In this document: piece after piece, positions 1 through 8,016 of the stretch
Layout of the letters: every line of letters starts with the position of its first letter
Numbering within the stretch: the first letter of the stretch is position 1
Assembly (NCBI GenBank): GCA_900314345.1
Contig: OMUX01000389.1
Span: forward strand, 1 to 20,813
Direction of reading: 5' to 3'
From: an uncultured Erysipelotrichaceae bacterium
GTDB lineage: Bacteria > Bacillota_I > Bacilli_A > Erysipelotrichales > Erysipelotrichaceae
Length of the DNA: 20,813 nt
Translations under genes and position numbers: made by a program
The notes under the pieces: model-generated
Told to the model about the DNA's origin: nothing
Database searches by the model: none
The model's input: only the letters and a program-made list of their open reading frames with translations

Positions 1-19
1 TGAAGTTCATTCTATCCCA

Positions 20-43
20 GCAAAAAAGGACCCGAAGGTCCTT
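20..43 (-). terminator. Rho-independent terminator of the M18 aminopeptidase operon
   Basis: On the minus strand a 7-bp stem AAGGACC/GGTCCTT with a TTCG tetraloop is followed by a run of T. It begins about 7 bases after the aminopeptidase stop codon, so it ends the six-gene minus-strand operon. Stem, stable loop and T-tract are all visible. Confidence 0.92.
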
Positions 44-49
44 CATTGA

Positions 50-1417
50 TCAATGAATATGGTTCAGGAATGCCAGGTATGCCCTGTATCCCTCATACAC
101 ATCCGCCTTGGAGGTGATCTCTGCAGGAGAATGCATGCTCAGAACGGCAATGCCGGCATCCAGCACGTCCATGTTCAGCTGGGCAAGGATATAGGCAATC
201 GTTCCTCCTCCGCCTGCATCCACAGCACCAAGCTCTGCGGTCTGATACTGCGCATCGCCTTCTTCCATGGCCCTTCTGACCTCAGAGATGAACTCCGGGT
301 TTGCGTCATTGGAACCTGACTTACCCCTTGCGCCGGTGTACTTGTTGAACACAATGCCCTTGCCAAGGTATGCGCTGTTCTTTGCATCATTGACATCCGG
401 ATACAGCGGATCAAAGCCGGCAGAAACATCAGAGGAGAGCATCTTGGAGTTCGTGAATGTCTCGTTGGCGTCGACTAATGTTGTATATCCCTGCATGGCA
501 AGAAGCTTTTCCACCATCATCTCAAACCATCTGCTGTGCATGCCTGTCGCACCGACAGAGCCGATCTCTTCCTTGTCCACAAGGATGCAGCAGGAGGTAC
601 GTTCCGGCTTCTTCACATCCAGGATTGCCCGCAGGGATGTATAGGCGCACACCCTGTCATCCTGGCCATATCCCATGATCATGGAACGATCCAGACCATA
701 GTCCCTGGCTTCACCGGCCGGCACAACCTCAATCTCCGCAGAGACGAAGTCCTCTTCCTCAATGTCATACTTCTCGTGGAGAAGCTTCATGAGATATGCC
801 TTCACCGGATCCTTCTTCTCATCCTTTAACGGAATGGAACCGGCAAGCACATCCAGTGCTTCGCCTTCCACAACGTTGCTGCCCTTCTTCTCCATCTGCT
901 TGCTTGCAAGATGAATCAGAAGTTCACTGATGCCGACAACCGGGTCAGAAGGATCCTCGCCGATGACAACATTCACCTTGGAGCCATCCTTGCGCACCAC
1001 AACACCATGCAGTGCCATCGGTCTTGTCGTCCACTGATACTTCTTGATGCCGCCGTAGTAATGCGTATCCAGAAGCGCCAGCCCGTCCTTTTCATATAAT
1101 GGATGCTGCTTGAGATCCAGGCGCGGGGAATCAATGTGTGCCCCCAGGATGTTCATGCCTTCCGTCAGCGGTCTTGAACCGATGACAAACAGACAGACAT
1201 TCTTGTTCCGGTTGACGGCATAGATCCTGTCGCCTGCCTTCAGCGGACCATGCGCGAAGTTGATGTTCCTGAATCCGTTTGCCTCGGCAAGCTTCACGGA
1301 TTCCTTCGTGAACTCACGCTCTGTCTTGGTCAGGCTCAGAAACTGTCTGTACTCCTCACCGAAGGTCTGGATCAGATTCCATCCCTTTTCATCATACTTT
1401 TCCCATACTGTCTTCAT
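50..1417 (-). CDS. M18 family zinc aminopeptidase (aspartyl aminopeptidase-like)
   Basis: A cytoplasmic dinuclear-zinc exopeptidase that removes N-terminal residues from peptides. The protein is 455 residues from the chosen ATG. M18 signatures are visible in order: GAHIDSPRLD with metal ligands His94 and Asp96, GYGQDDR with the bridging Asp, DKEEIGSVGATG with the catalytic Glu pair, SSDVSAGFDP, and a C-terminal MHSPAEI with the last His ligand. The reading frame could extend to a TTG at 1447, but the ATG at 1417 is preferred: AAGGAG (1434-1439) lies upstream, although the spacing is long at 16 bases, and MKTVWEKYDE is a usual family start. It is the last gene of the operon, 10 bases after the hflX stop; its ribosome binding site is inside the end of hflX. 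Substrate preference (acidic versus other residues) cannot be read from the sequence. Confidence 0.93.
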   Translation of the reverse strand: MKTVWEKYDEKGWNLIQTFGEEYRQFLSLTKTEREFTKESVKLAEANGFRNINFAHGPLKAGDRIYAVNRNKNVCLFVIGSRPLTEGMNILGAHIDSPRLDLKQHPLYEKDGLALLDTHYYGGIKKYQWTTRPMALHGVVVRKDGSKVNVVIGEDPSDPVVGISELLIHLASKQMEKKGSNVVEGEALDVLAGSIPLKDEKKDPVKAYLMKLLHEKYDIEEEDFVSAEIEVVPAGEARDYGLDRSMIMGYGQDDRVCAYTSLRAILDVKKPERTSCCILVDKEEIGSVGATGMHSRWFEMMVEKLLAMQGYTTLVDANETFTNSKMLSSDVSAGFDPLYPDVNDAKNSAYLGKGIVFNKYTGARGKSGSNDANPEFISEVRRAMEEGDAQYQTAELGAVDAGGGGTIAYILAQLNMDVLDAGIAVLSMHSPAEITSKADVYEGYRAYLAFLNHIH

Positions 1418-1427
1418 TTGATTGTTT

Positions 1428-2662
1428 TTATTTCTCCTTATATGCAAGCAAAGGCACTAACCGCACACGCGGTCCGCTGGCACGGATCCGCATGCCGTTT
1501 TCATTCTGTTCCAGAATTTCAATACGGCAGGTGCTTCTGCATTTGTCAACGAGAGCCATTCTATCATACCCGATGAAGCATGTCATGGTTTCTTCCACAG
1601 GGTACAGTCTTTCACAGATATCATCCAGCAGCTTCGGAATCCCCGTTCCATCCTTTGTGGAAGTACAGAGTCCGGGAAATACGGAAGGATCCTTGCAGAG
1701 GTCGATCTTGTTGTATACACGAAGCACCGGAATGTTTCCGGCACCGATCTCTGACAGTGTCTGTCTGGTGATTTCAATCTTCTCCTGATAGTCCGGGTCA
1801 GAGGCATCAATGACATGAATCAGCAAATCTGCATCCCTTGCCGCATCCAGTGTGGAATGAAATGCATCAATCAGCTCCCTGGGAAGATGTGAGACAAAGC
1901 CGACCGTATCGTAGAACAGGAATTCCTGGCCATGGTGCTTCAGATGGCGCACGGATGTATCCAGTGTGGCAAACAGCATGTCCTTTTCAAACACCTGCTT
2001 GTCTTCCTTGTCCTGGCTTCTGAGCAGCGCATTCATCAAAGAAGACTTTCCGGCATTGGTATAGCCCACAAAGGCACATCTGGAAATCGCCGCCTTCTGT
2101 CTTCTCACTTCCGCATTGCGGGAATTACGTTCAATCCTTGAAAGTTCCCCGTTGAGTTCCTTGATCCTTGCACGATACTTCCTGGCCAGCACATCACTGC
2201 CAGTTCTCCCGAGCCACGGTTCCTGTAGGATCCGCCGCGGATATGGGTTTCATGATCTGCATTTGTTGAAAGACGCGGAAGATCATACTTCAGCTGTGCT
2301 GCCTCCACCTGGATCTTTGCCTGTCTGCTTTTGGCACGGTTGGCAAAGATATCCAGGATCAAGGCTGTCCGGTCACGCACTTCAATGCCCGTTTCATAAC
2401 GGATACGCTGCACACTGGCAGAGCTCAGGTCATTGGCAAAGATGATCAGATCTGCATTCACTGCCTTTGCACAGGCGGAGAGTTCTTCCAGTTTCCCTTT
2501 CCGAAAGGCGGTTCTTGGATCCATGGATGCACTCTCCTGGATCACTTCACTGGCGACTTCAATATGACAGGCTTCACAGAGATTCCGGCACTCTGAAAAC
2601 ATGGCATTGAAACCACGCTTTTCATCCTTCAGCCGGATGCCTGCAAGCACTGCCTTTCTCAT
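1428..2662 (-). pseudogene. hflX: GTPase HflX, split by a single-base frameshift
   Basis: HflX is a ribosome-associated GTPase that splits stalled or hibernating ribosomes. The first part (2662 to about 2206) carries the N-terminal HflX domain: DPRTAFRKGKLEEL, a VRDRTALILDIFA helix and the QVEAAQLKYDLPRL segment leading to RGSGE. The second part, in another frame down to 1428, continues with LARKYRARIKELNGEL and a full G domain: GYTNAGKSS (G1), DTVGF (G3), NKID (G4). One extra base in GGAGAAC (around 2203-2208), for example GAAAC, would restore RGSGET joined to SDVLARKY, matching the family's RGPGET motif. The ATG at 2662 overlaps the preceding stop as ATGA, so it is preferred to a GTG at 2683. 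No other damage is visible, so this may be a recent mutation or a sequencing error rather than an old pseudogene. Confidence 0.88.
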
Positions 2663-3198
2663 TGGTAGGGATTCCGATTGCACGGTTCTTCCGGTTCTCC
2701 TTTTTTCTCAAAGGGAAGCTTCTTCACAAAGTATGTTACACCAAGCCACTTGCCTGTCTTATAGCCGAAGTCTTCAAACAACGCCTTCGCCTCATAGCCG
2801 CACGCCTTGTGCAGATGTTCGCTGGCTTCATTGCCCGAAGTCACGATCGATACCAGATTCCGGTATCCGTCCAGAATGGCAATCCGTTCCAGTTCACTCA
2901 TCAAGGCATGTCCGATGCCATGGCCTCTTTCCTGTGGATCGAGATAAATGGATACATCCGCCGTCCAGTCATAGGCAGGCCTGCTGTTGAATGTACCAAG
3001 ATAGGCATAGCCGCATGGCTTCCCGTTTTCTTCCGCAATGATCCACGGATAGCGTTTCCTGATGCCGTGTACCCGCTCCGTAAATGCCTCCAGAGACAGC
3101 GGTTCTGTTTCAAACGTTGCACGGGAATTCAGGATGTACCAGTTATACCATCCCAGGCATACCGGAATATCCTTTTCCTCAAGCATCCGCATCTTCAT
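2659..3198 (-). CDS. GNAT N-acetyltransferase, phosphinothricin acetyltransferase (PAT)-like
   Basis: A 179-residue single-domain GNAT enzyme that transfers acetyl from acetyl-CoA to an amine. Visible PAT-subgroup features are RATFETEPLS near residues 26-35, PWIIAEENGKPCGYAYLG, a VSIYLDPQERGHGIG acetyl-CoA loop (R/Q-x-x-G-x-G), and the C-terminal LHKACGYE...GYKTGKW segment. The start ATG overlaps the amidohydrolase stop (ATGA), and its own stop overlaps the hflX start in the same way, so translation is coupled on both sides. The acceptor is unknown. PAT-like proteins are often misnamed as resistance genes; methionine sulfoximine or related amino acids are possible substrates, but nothing here decides it. 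Confidence 0.88.
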   Translation of the reverse strand: MKMRMLEEKDIPVCLGWYNWYILNSRATFETEPLSLEAFTERVHGIRKRYPWIIAEENGKPCGYAYLGTFNSRPAYDWTADVSIYLDPQERGHGIGHALMSELERIAILDGYRNLVSIVTSGNEASEHLHKACGYEAKALFEDFGYKTGKWLGVTYFVKKLPFEKKGEPEEPCNRNPYQ

Positions 3199-4760
3199 CG
3201 TTCAAACACCGTGTTTCCCTTCATGACGGTCATGATGACCTTTGCTGTATGGATCTCTTCCGGCTTCATGTTCAGAATGTTATGGTCGATGACCGCAAAG
3301 TCAGCATCATAGCCTTCTTCAAAGCTTCCCAGGTGATCTTTCTGCACAAAGGCATCATAGCCTCTGTCCGTATAGCTTTCCAGCGCCTCTTCCACACTCA
3401 GGCATTCACTCCGGTTCATGGATGCACTGCCGTCCAGACTTGTTCTTGTCACGGCAAGCTCAATGCCCTTGAGTACATCCGGTTCCTCCACCGGTGCATC
3501 GCTGCCGTTGCTTGCACAGGTTCCTTCAAACAGCGTTTTGAACGGATAGGAGCTCTTCGCCCTGTCCTTGCCGACCCTTGCCTCAAGCATCTTTGCGTCA
3601 GTGTCAATGAACAGAGACTGGAAGTAGCAGTTGAGCTTCATCTCCACCACTTTCTGTGTCTGTTCCGGAGTCATGATCTGGCAATGCACAAGACCATGGT
3701 GCAGCGGATTGCCCGGAAGCACGATCTTTTCATACAGCTTCAGGACAGTGTCCACTGCCTTGTCGCCGATGGCATGGCAGATCGTAGGCATGTTGTATTC
3801 AGCGGCCAGTTCCATGAATGCCTTCATCTCAGCACGTTCATAGCACATGTAGCCCCTGGTATCTTTTGCATCATTGTATGGTTTCAATAACGCTGCCGTT
3901 CTTGCGCCAAGCGAACCGTCCGTCACAAGCTTCAGGGGTCCGATATGGAAATAGTCATCTCCCACAAGGTAGGTATAGCCTTCATCCAGGAAAGCAGCGA
4001 ATTCCTGCGGTGAGATGAATTCACACTGTTCCTCCACTCTTAAAGGAAGCTTCTCCTGATAGCTCAGCTGCATGTACGCATCCAGTGCCATGCGCCAGTC
4101 ATCACACAGGGAAAGGAAGTCATCAGAGCCAACATATGTAATGCCGTATCTATTTGCCGCCTTTGCCCCGGCCAGGATGTCCTGCTTCATGGAATCTACA
4201 GTCGGCTTTGGCCAGATGTCATGGATGACATTCAGTGCTGTTTCTTCCAGCCAGCCATGTTCAAAGTCAATCTTTCCGCCGTCGATCGTACTGTCCGGAC
4301 CGATGCCGGCAAGCTCCAGGGCTTTGGAGTTGACTACCATCTTATGCCCGCAGCTTCGCGTGATGCTGATGGGAATATAGTGAGAGATCCCGTCCAGGTC
4401 CTGCTTGGTCGGAATATGGGATTCATTGAACTCTTCTTCGTTGTATCCTCTGCCGATGATCCATTCGATCTTCTCCGGTGAGGAAAGCCTTGCCCTTAAT
4501 CTTGCAAGGATGTCATCTGTGGAGTGTGTGCCTTTTAACTGCACATTGCGCAGGTAGTTTCCATATTCCAGAAGATGCATGTGGGAATCCACAAACCCGG
4601 GCACCACAAAGGCTCCCTTCAGATCCACCACCTCATCCTGGCTGGAGCATTCCTTCTCGATCTCTTCATTTGTACCGAAACGGATGAACTTCCCGTCTTC
4701 GATTAAAAACGCCTGGCTGTCCTTGCGCCAGATTTCTGCATTGATGAATCCCTTTAGCAT
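3195..4760 (-). CDS. Amidohydrolase, YtcJ-like (Amidohydro_3 family)
   Basis: A 521-residue metal-dependent hydrolase of the amidohydrolase superfamily, probably cytoplasmic. Visible are an N-terminal beta-sandwich strand region, the FVDSHMHL metal motif (His60, His62), an SITRSCGHK segment, LVTDGSLGART, further ligand candidates in TICHAIGDKAVD and GLVHCQIM, and the late catalytic Asp in SNGSDAPVEEPD. Order and length fit YtcJ-type members rather than NagA or dihydroorotase. The start ATG directly follows the stop of the upstream oxidoreductase (TGAATG), with no gap. Neighbours (oxidoreductase, acetyltransferase) do not reveal a substrate; amide or imide cleavage is inferred from the family only. 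Confidence 0.9.
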   Translation of the reverse strand: MLKGFINAEIWRKDSQAFLIEDGKFIRFGTNEEIEKECSSQDEVVDLKGAFVVPGFVDSHMHLLEYGNYLRNVQLKGTHSTDDILARLRARLSSPEKIEWIIGRGYNEEEFNESHIPTKQDLDGISHYIPISITRSCGHKMVVNSKALELAGIGPDSTIDGGKIDFEHGWLEETALNVIHDIWPKPTVDSMKQDILAGAKAANRYGITYVGSDDFLSLCDDWRMALDAYMQLSYQEKLPLRVEEQCEFISPQEFAAFLDEGYTYLVGDDYFHIGPLKLVTDGSLGARTAALLKPYNDAKDTRGYMCYERAEMKAFMELAAEYNMPTICHAIGDKAVDTVLKLYEKIVLPGNPLHHGLVHCQIMTPEQTQKVVEMKLNCYFQSLFIDTDAKMLEARVGKDRAKSSYPFKTLFEGTCASNGSDAPVEEPDVLKGIELAVTRTSLDGSASMNRSECLSVEEALESYTDRGYDAFVQKDHLGSFEEGYDADFAVIDHNILNMKPEEIHTAKVIMTVMKGNTVFER

Positions 4761-5744
4761 TCAGCAATCCCTTCCTTCATATACAATCCCCGCCGCTCTT
4801 CTTGTCTGTTCCAGTGTCTCAATCACATCCAGACTCAAAGCATGCGGCACCTTCTCTGATTCCTTTTTCTCTTCAGCAGCGTTCTTTACAAGATCCCTTA
4901 GCTGATCCCCGAACTGGTTTGCATAGTCATCCGTGAGAACAGTTGTTTCCTTCGACTTCCGGTCCACCAGCCATGCCTTCTGAATCACACCCGGCTGTTC
5001 AATGAAGATCGTTCCTTCTTCCCCTTCAATCGTACTGATGTTCCTTCCATCAGTGATCTTGGAGACAGACACCATGGCATCAAACCCATCATAGGCAAAC
5101 AAGGCATAGCTTGCCCCGTCCACACCGGTATCCAGCTTCACGCTGTGTGCCAGAATCTCCTTCGGTTTTCCGAATAACCCTACGATATCTGCAATGCAGT
5201 AGATGCCAAGATCCATGAATGCACCGTTGCACAGCTCCTTCCGGAATGTCGTGGGATTCTCTCCTGCACGATAAGCATCATAGCGGCTGGAGTACTTGCT
5301 GAAATCAAAGGACACATGCCGTATCGTTCCGATTCTTCCAAGGGCATCCTTCACTGCCTTATAGTGTGCTGTATAAAGCGGCACAATGGCATCATGGACA
5401 TAGACGTGCTTTTCTTCCGCAAGAGAGTACAGTTCTTCTGCTTCCTTCCTTGTCACACAGAACGGCTTTTCCGTCATGACATTCTTCTTTGCAAGAATGC
5501 ACTGCTTTGTCATGGCATAGTGCATGGCATTGGGTGTGCCAAGATACACCACATCAATACGGTCATCCACAAGCATCTCATCGAGATTCTGATAGATGTG
5601 GCTGATATTGTGCTTCTTCCCGAAGGCCACGGCATTCTCATAATGCCCGGAAGTCACGCCGAAGGCTTCCACCTCCGGTACATCCTGTGCTCCCTTCAGG
5701 AACATCTCGGAAACAAAGTTTGTCCCGACAATGCCGAACCTCAT
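4761..5744 (-). CDS. Gfo/Idh/MocA family NAD(P)-dependent oxidoreductase
   Basis: A 327-residue dehydrogenase with an N-terminal Rossmann fold (MRFGIVGTNFVSEMF, a variant of the G-x-G-x-x-[AG] loop) and a C-terminal alpha/beta substrate domain. The family's EKP motif (MTEKPF, Glu92-Lys93-Pro94) supplies the lysine used in catalysis, and MDLGIYCI matches the motif that carries substrate-contacting residues. Members oxidise or reduce sugars, inositols or related polyols; this one resembles short dihydrodiol/sugar dehydrogenase-like members, but the substrate cannot be assigned. The ATG overlaps the preceding stop as ATGA. It is the second gene of the operon. Confidence 0.9.
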   Translation of the reverse strand: MRFGIVGTNFVSEMFLKGAQDVPEVEAFGVTSGHYENAVAFGKKHNISHIYQNLDEMLVDDRIDVVYLGTPNAMHYAMTKQCILAKKNVMTEKPFCVTRKEAEELYSLAEEKHVYVHDAIVPLYTAHYKAVKDALGRIGTIRHVSFDFSKYSSRYDAYRAGENPTTFRKELCNGAFMDLGIYCIADIVGLFGKPKEILAHSVKLDTGVDGASYALFAYDGFDAMVSVSKITDGRNISTIEGEEGTIFIEQPGVIQKAWLVDRKSKETTVLTDDYANQFGDQLRDLVKNAAEEKKESEKVPHALSLDVIETLEQTRRAAGIVYEGRDC

Positions 5745-6148
5745 GCCTTCTCCTTCACCAGGTTCTGCAGGTGTTCCATGACCTTGGTGAACATCCCGCT
5801 GGCAAGGGCATCGATCATGACATCCCCTTCCGACAGAGAATCAATGTATGCAAGAAGGATTGCACATACCGTATCCAGATCCGCACCCTTCAGCGTGTCT
5901 TCATTCAGCGTTTCAAGATCCACAGACGCCTTTGCAAGAACAGAAGGATAGTCAATGCCCTGCAGGTCAGCCGCAATGGTTTCATTCATCTCATTGCACT
6001 CAAGAGACATGACAAGGCTCTTGCCTTCCTCATTCACTGCATCATATTCTTCGTAGCTGTCATCCGCCGGTTCTCCATAGTAGCAGAACTTTGATGCATG
6101 ATCCTGCAGGGCAGGCAGATAAGCCAGGATTTCTTCATAGTTGGTCAT
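5741..6148 (-). CDS. Small acidic protein of unknown function (possible divergent DUF6508)
   Basis: A 135-residue soluble, acidic protein with no signal peptide or membrane segment. The N-terminus MTNYEEILAYLPALQDH and the C-terminal half (ADLDTVCAILLAYIDS, then ASGMFTKVMEHLQNL) recall, from memory, the layout of DUF6508 proteins, but the resemblance is weak and the conserved aromatic/Arg-rich core of that family is not obvious. It is first in the six-gene operon, with a good ribosome binding site (AGGTGA, 7 bases before the ATG) and a promoter 15 to 50 bases upstream. Its last codons overlap the oxidoreductase start by ATGA. The gene is real on these grounds; the function is unknown. Confidence 0.82.
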   Translation of the reverse strand: MTNYEEILAYLPALQDHASKFCYYGEPADDSYEEYDAVNEEGKSLVMSLECNEMNETIAADLQGIDYPSVLAKASVDLETLNEDTLKGADLDTVCAILLAYIDSLSEGDVMIDALASGMFTKVMEHLQNLVKEKA

Positions 6149-6169
6149 ACGCTTTCACCTCACCACACA

Positions 6170-6199
6170 ATTATAAGGTTTCAGTTAAGCACCTATCAA
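6170..6199 (-). promoter_or_regulatory. Sigma-A type promoter of the six-gene operon
   Basis: On the minus strand TTGATA (6194-6199) and a perfect TATAAT (6170-6175) are separated by 18 bases. The predicted transcript would start near 6163, giving a leader of about 15 bases that contains the AGGTGA ribosome binding site of the gene starting at 6148. Confidence 0.8.
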
Positions 6200-6414
6200 C
6201 GAATGATCTTTCTGCGGAACCTGCCTTTTTCACGCAAATCCCTTTTCCTTTCGCAATCCTGTGTCTGTGTCCTTTCATGCTGATATCACATCTGAAATCA
6301 GCACGAAATAAAACATGACACGAAGTCATTGCTGACCTCATGCCATGTATATCTCAGATATCATTGCTGTCTTCTGCAGCGGAAGGCTGCTGGCCTGTCC
6401 AGGTGCCCTGGATC
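6200..6414. other. Intergenic stretch between the DUF4956 gene and the six-gene operon promoter
   Basis: No convincing gene is seen. The stretch holds short inverted repeats: TGCTGAT/ATCAGCA around 6279-6304, and CCAGG/CCTGG around 6399-6411. Neither has a T-tract on the minus strand. The only terminator-like element is the weak one at 6315-6329. Confidence 0.5.
6303..6329 (-). terminator. Weak possible terminator of the polyphosphate operon
   Basis: On the minus strand a short 5-bp stem ATGAC/GTCAT is followed by GTTTTATTT. The stem is weak, so partial read-through into the next operon is likely. It lies about 85 bases after the DUF4956 stop. Confidence 0.35.
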
Positions 6415-7080
6415 TCAAAGCTCATAGGAAGCCGGTGCTGCAAGACTGGATCTGACAGTCAGGTTGCCGTTTCTTGTACGGATCTGATCCAGGAACTCCT
6501 TTTCCTTGTTTTCATCCCTGAGGTCTGCTTCATAGCTCAGCTGGTACAGGGAGCCGAGGTTCACGGTACGGATTTCCTGCAGTCTGCAGGAAGATGTGTA
6601 CTGATCAAAGAGATCCTTGAAGGCACCGGCATAGTCCAGTTCCTCCGGAATCGTAATCGTGATGTAGCGATGCTTCTGATCAGAGGAAAGAAGATCCGTG
6701 CGGAAGAAGAGAACAAACAGCACTGCAACAAGGATGCTCATAAGAATGGCAAAGCCTGCATAGCCCATGCCGCAGGCAAGACCTGCGCCCATGGCCAGGA
6801 AGATCACGGCAATATCACTTGCCTTGCCTGGCAGGGAGCGAAATCTTACCAGTGAGAAGGAACCGGCAACCGCAACACCGACGCCAAGGTTTCCGTTGAC
6901 CATCAGGATCACGGTCATGACAATAGCCGGAAGCACGGCTGCCGTGACGGTGAAGTTCTTTGTGCTGTGCTGAATGTTCTTATAAGTCAAAGCGATCAAT
7001 ACGCCGCAGAGTGCTGCTGCGCCAAAGCACAGCAGGAATCCATTCAATGTAACCGGGTCTGTCAGTAACGAAGCAAACAT
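6415..7080 (-). CDS. DUF4956 membrane protein, partner of the VTC polymerase
   Basis: A 221-residue protein with about four membrane segments in its first 125 residues (near 12-32, 45-75, 92-110 and 112-125) and a soluble C-terminal alpha/beta domain of about 90 residues. The diagnostic DUF4956 motif AGSFSLVRFRSLPG lies between the second and third segments. DUF4956 genes commonly sit beside VTC-domain polyphosphate polymerases, as here, where the two genes overlap by 19 bases. A role in anchoring the polymerase, or in moving or sensing polyphosphate at the membrane, is inference. Start ATG at 7080 has AAGGAG (7089-7094) 8 bases upstream. Confidence 0.92.
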   Translation of the reverse strand: MFASLLTDPVTLNGFLLCFGAAALCGVLIALTYKNIQHSTKNFTVTAAVLPAIVMTVILMVNGNLGVGVAVAGSFSLVRFRSLPGKASDIAVIFLAMGAGLACGMGYAGFAILMSILVAVLFVLFFRTDLLSSDQKHRYITITIPEELDYAGAFKDLFDQYTSSCRLQEIRTVNLGSLYQLSYEADLRDENKEKEFLDQIRTRNGNLTVRSSLAAPASYEL

Positions 7081-7847
7081 GCTGTATTCTCCTTCTGAGC
7101 GGCAGGATATCCTGCCTCTTCATATGCTCTATATGCTCTGTGTATCTGTTCCTTCTTGTTCTGCAATAACAATGCTGCATAGATGGTGCCGTACTTGGAG
7201 AAGCTTTCCCTGTGCAGGTGCATCTCACTGAGAATCTGTGACAGCCACAATGGATAGCGTTCGGAAAGCTTCACTTCCATCAGCACGCTGTCTTCCCCGC
7301 TGATGACCTTCTCCTTTCCATTGCAGGACATCGAGAGGTCGTTGATACGGTAGCGGATGTTTGTATCGAATGTAATGCGTACATCCGCTTCATCCTTTCC
7401 GGCATATGCCTTGCGGTGATAGGCAATGAATACCTTCGGAAGCAGTTTCTGCTGATCACACACATACTGGATTTCCCTGGAAATCTGACTTTCCGTTTCA
7501 TCCAGTCTTCCTTCTTCCATGACCCTGCAGGCTTCTGCATAGCTCAATTGGATCCTTCTTTTCTGTCCGTCTTCCCGGAACTTCTTCTTGATTTCCAGGA
7601 AGACCGGAGAATTCACATCGGGATTCCCATAGGCACGCATCCGGAGTTTTTCCTTGTACAGAGGATGGTCAAGACAGTGCATGATCATCCGGCTGTCTGC
7701 TGTATCGAAATAGATTGTATTAAGATCATATTCCGGATATACATCAGGCAGCAGATGTGCCTGTGCTGCTTCCTGGAAGTACTCTGCCTGTTTTCTTGTC
7801 AGTTCATATTTCTGTTCTGTCCGCAGGAATGTCTCTGTCTGTTCCAT
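7062..7847 (-). CDS. VTC-domain polyphosphate polymerase (TTM fold)
   Basis: A 261-residue cytoplasmic protein of the VTC4/TTM-tunnel family, which in characterised members builds polyphosphate from nucleoside triphosphates. Charged tunnel motifs are visible in order: RTEQKYELT (9-17), IYFDT (45-49), KEKLRMRAYG (65-74), FLEIKKK (83-89), KRRIQL (96-101), IAYHRKAY (141-148), VRITFDTNIRYR (156-167), MEVKLSERYPLWL (190-202) and SFSKYG (215-220). The conserved basic and acidic residues all seem present, so it should be active. The start has AGAGG 8 to 9 bases upstream. It overlaps the DUF4956 gene. Pho-box-like repeats lie 62 bases upstream, which suggests phosphate control. Confidence 0.93.
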   Translation of the reverse strand: MEQTETFLRTEQKYELTRKQAEYFQEAAQAHLLPDVYPEYDLNTIYFDTADSRMIMHCLDHPLYKEKLRMRAYGNPDVNSPVFLEIKKKFREDGQKRRIQLSYAEACRVMEEGRLDETESQISREIQYVCDQQKLLPKVFIAYHRKAYAGKDEADVRITFDTNIRYRINDLSMSCNGKEKVISGEDSVLMEVKLSERYPLWLSQILSEMHLHRESFSKYGTIYAALLLQNKKEQIHRAYRAYEEAGYPAAQKENTACLLRY

Positions 7848-7908
7848 GCACTCGTCCTCTCTTTCCTGTATGCAAGGAGAATACCGGACGGGTCTGAGGA
7901 CAGCCTGT

Positions 7909-7937
7909 CGTGAAAGTGAACTTTGGGTGAATGTTAA
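7909..7937 (-). promoter_or_regulatory. Pho-box-like direct repeats upstream of the polyphosphate polymerase
   Basis: The minus strand reads as two pairs of hexamers, TTAACA-TTCACC, then CAAAG, then TTCACT-TTCACG. The inner hexamers have an 11-base period (TTCACC-N5-TTCACT), the pattern known for PhoP-type response-regulator sites. The block is 62 bases before the start codon. No strong -35/-10 pair is seen after it; TATTCT near 7880-7885 is the best -10 candidate. Binding by PhoP is inference. Confidence 0.45.
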
Positions 7938-7954
7938 CCCGGTGTAAAAATCAC

Positions 7955-7989
7955 ATTACGAAAAGGCCCAGGGAACATGTCCCTGGGTC
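7955..7989 (-). terminator. Rho-independent terminator after ridA
   Basis: On the minus strand a strong stem (CCCAGGGA/TCCCTGGG, extended by further pairs, 5-base loop) is followed by CCTTTTC. It lies 28 bases after the ridA stop and separates ridA from the polyphosphate operon. Confidence 0.88.
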
Positions 7990-8016
7990 TGAATCAGATA
8001 TCCTTCTGTTCTGCGA

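Noticed and set aside
2195..2215. Programmed -1 frameshift in hflX
   Set aside because: The junction GGGAGAAC is not a canonical X-XXY-YYZ slippery site, no stimulatory hairpin was seen, and HflX is not known to be made this way. A one-base deletion is simpler.
3195..4760. Amidohydrolase as the missing NagA
   Set aside because: Its length (521 residues) and motifs fit YtcJ-type amidohydrolases, not NagA, and it belongs to a different operon.
6279..6304. TGCTGAT/ATCAGCA hairpin as a terminator
   Set aside because: The stem has a 12-base loop and no T-tract on either strand.
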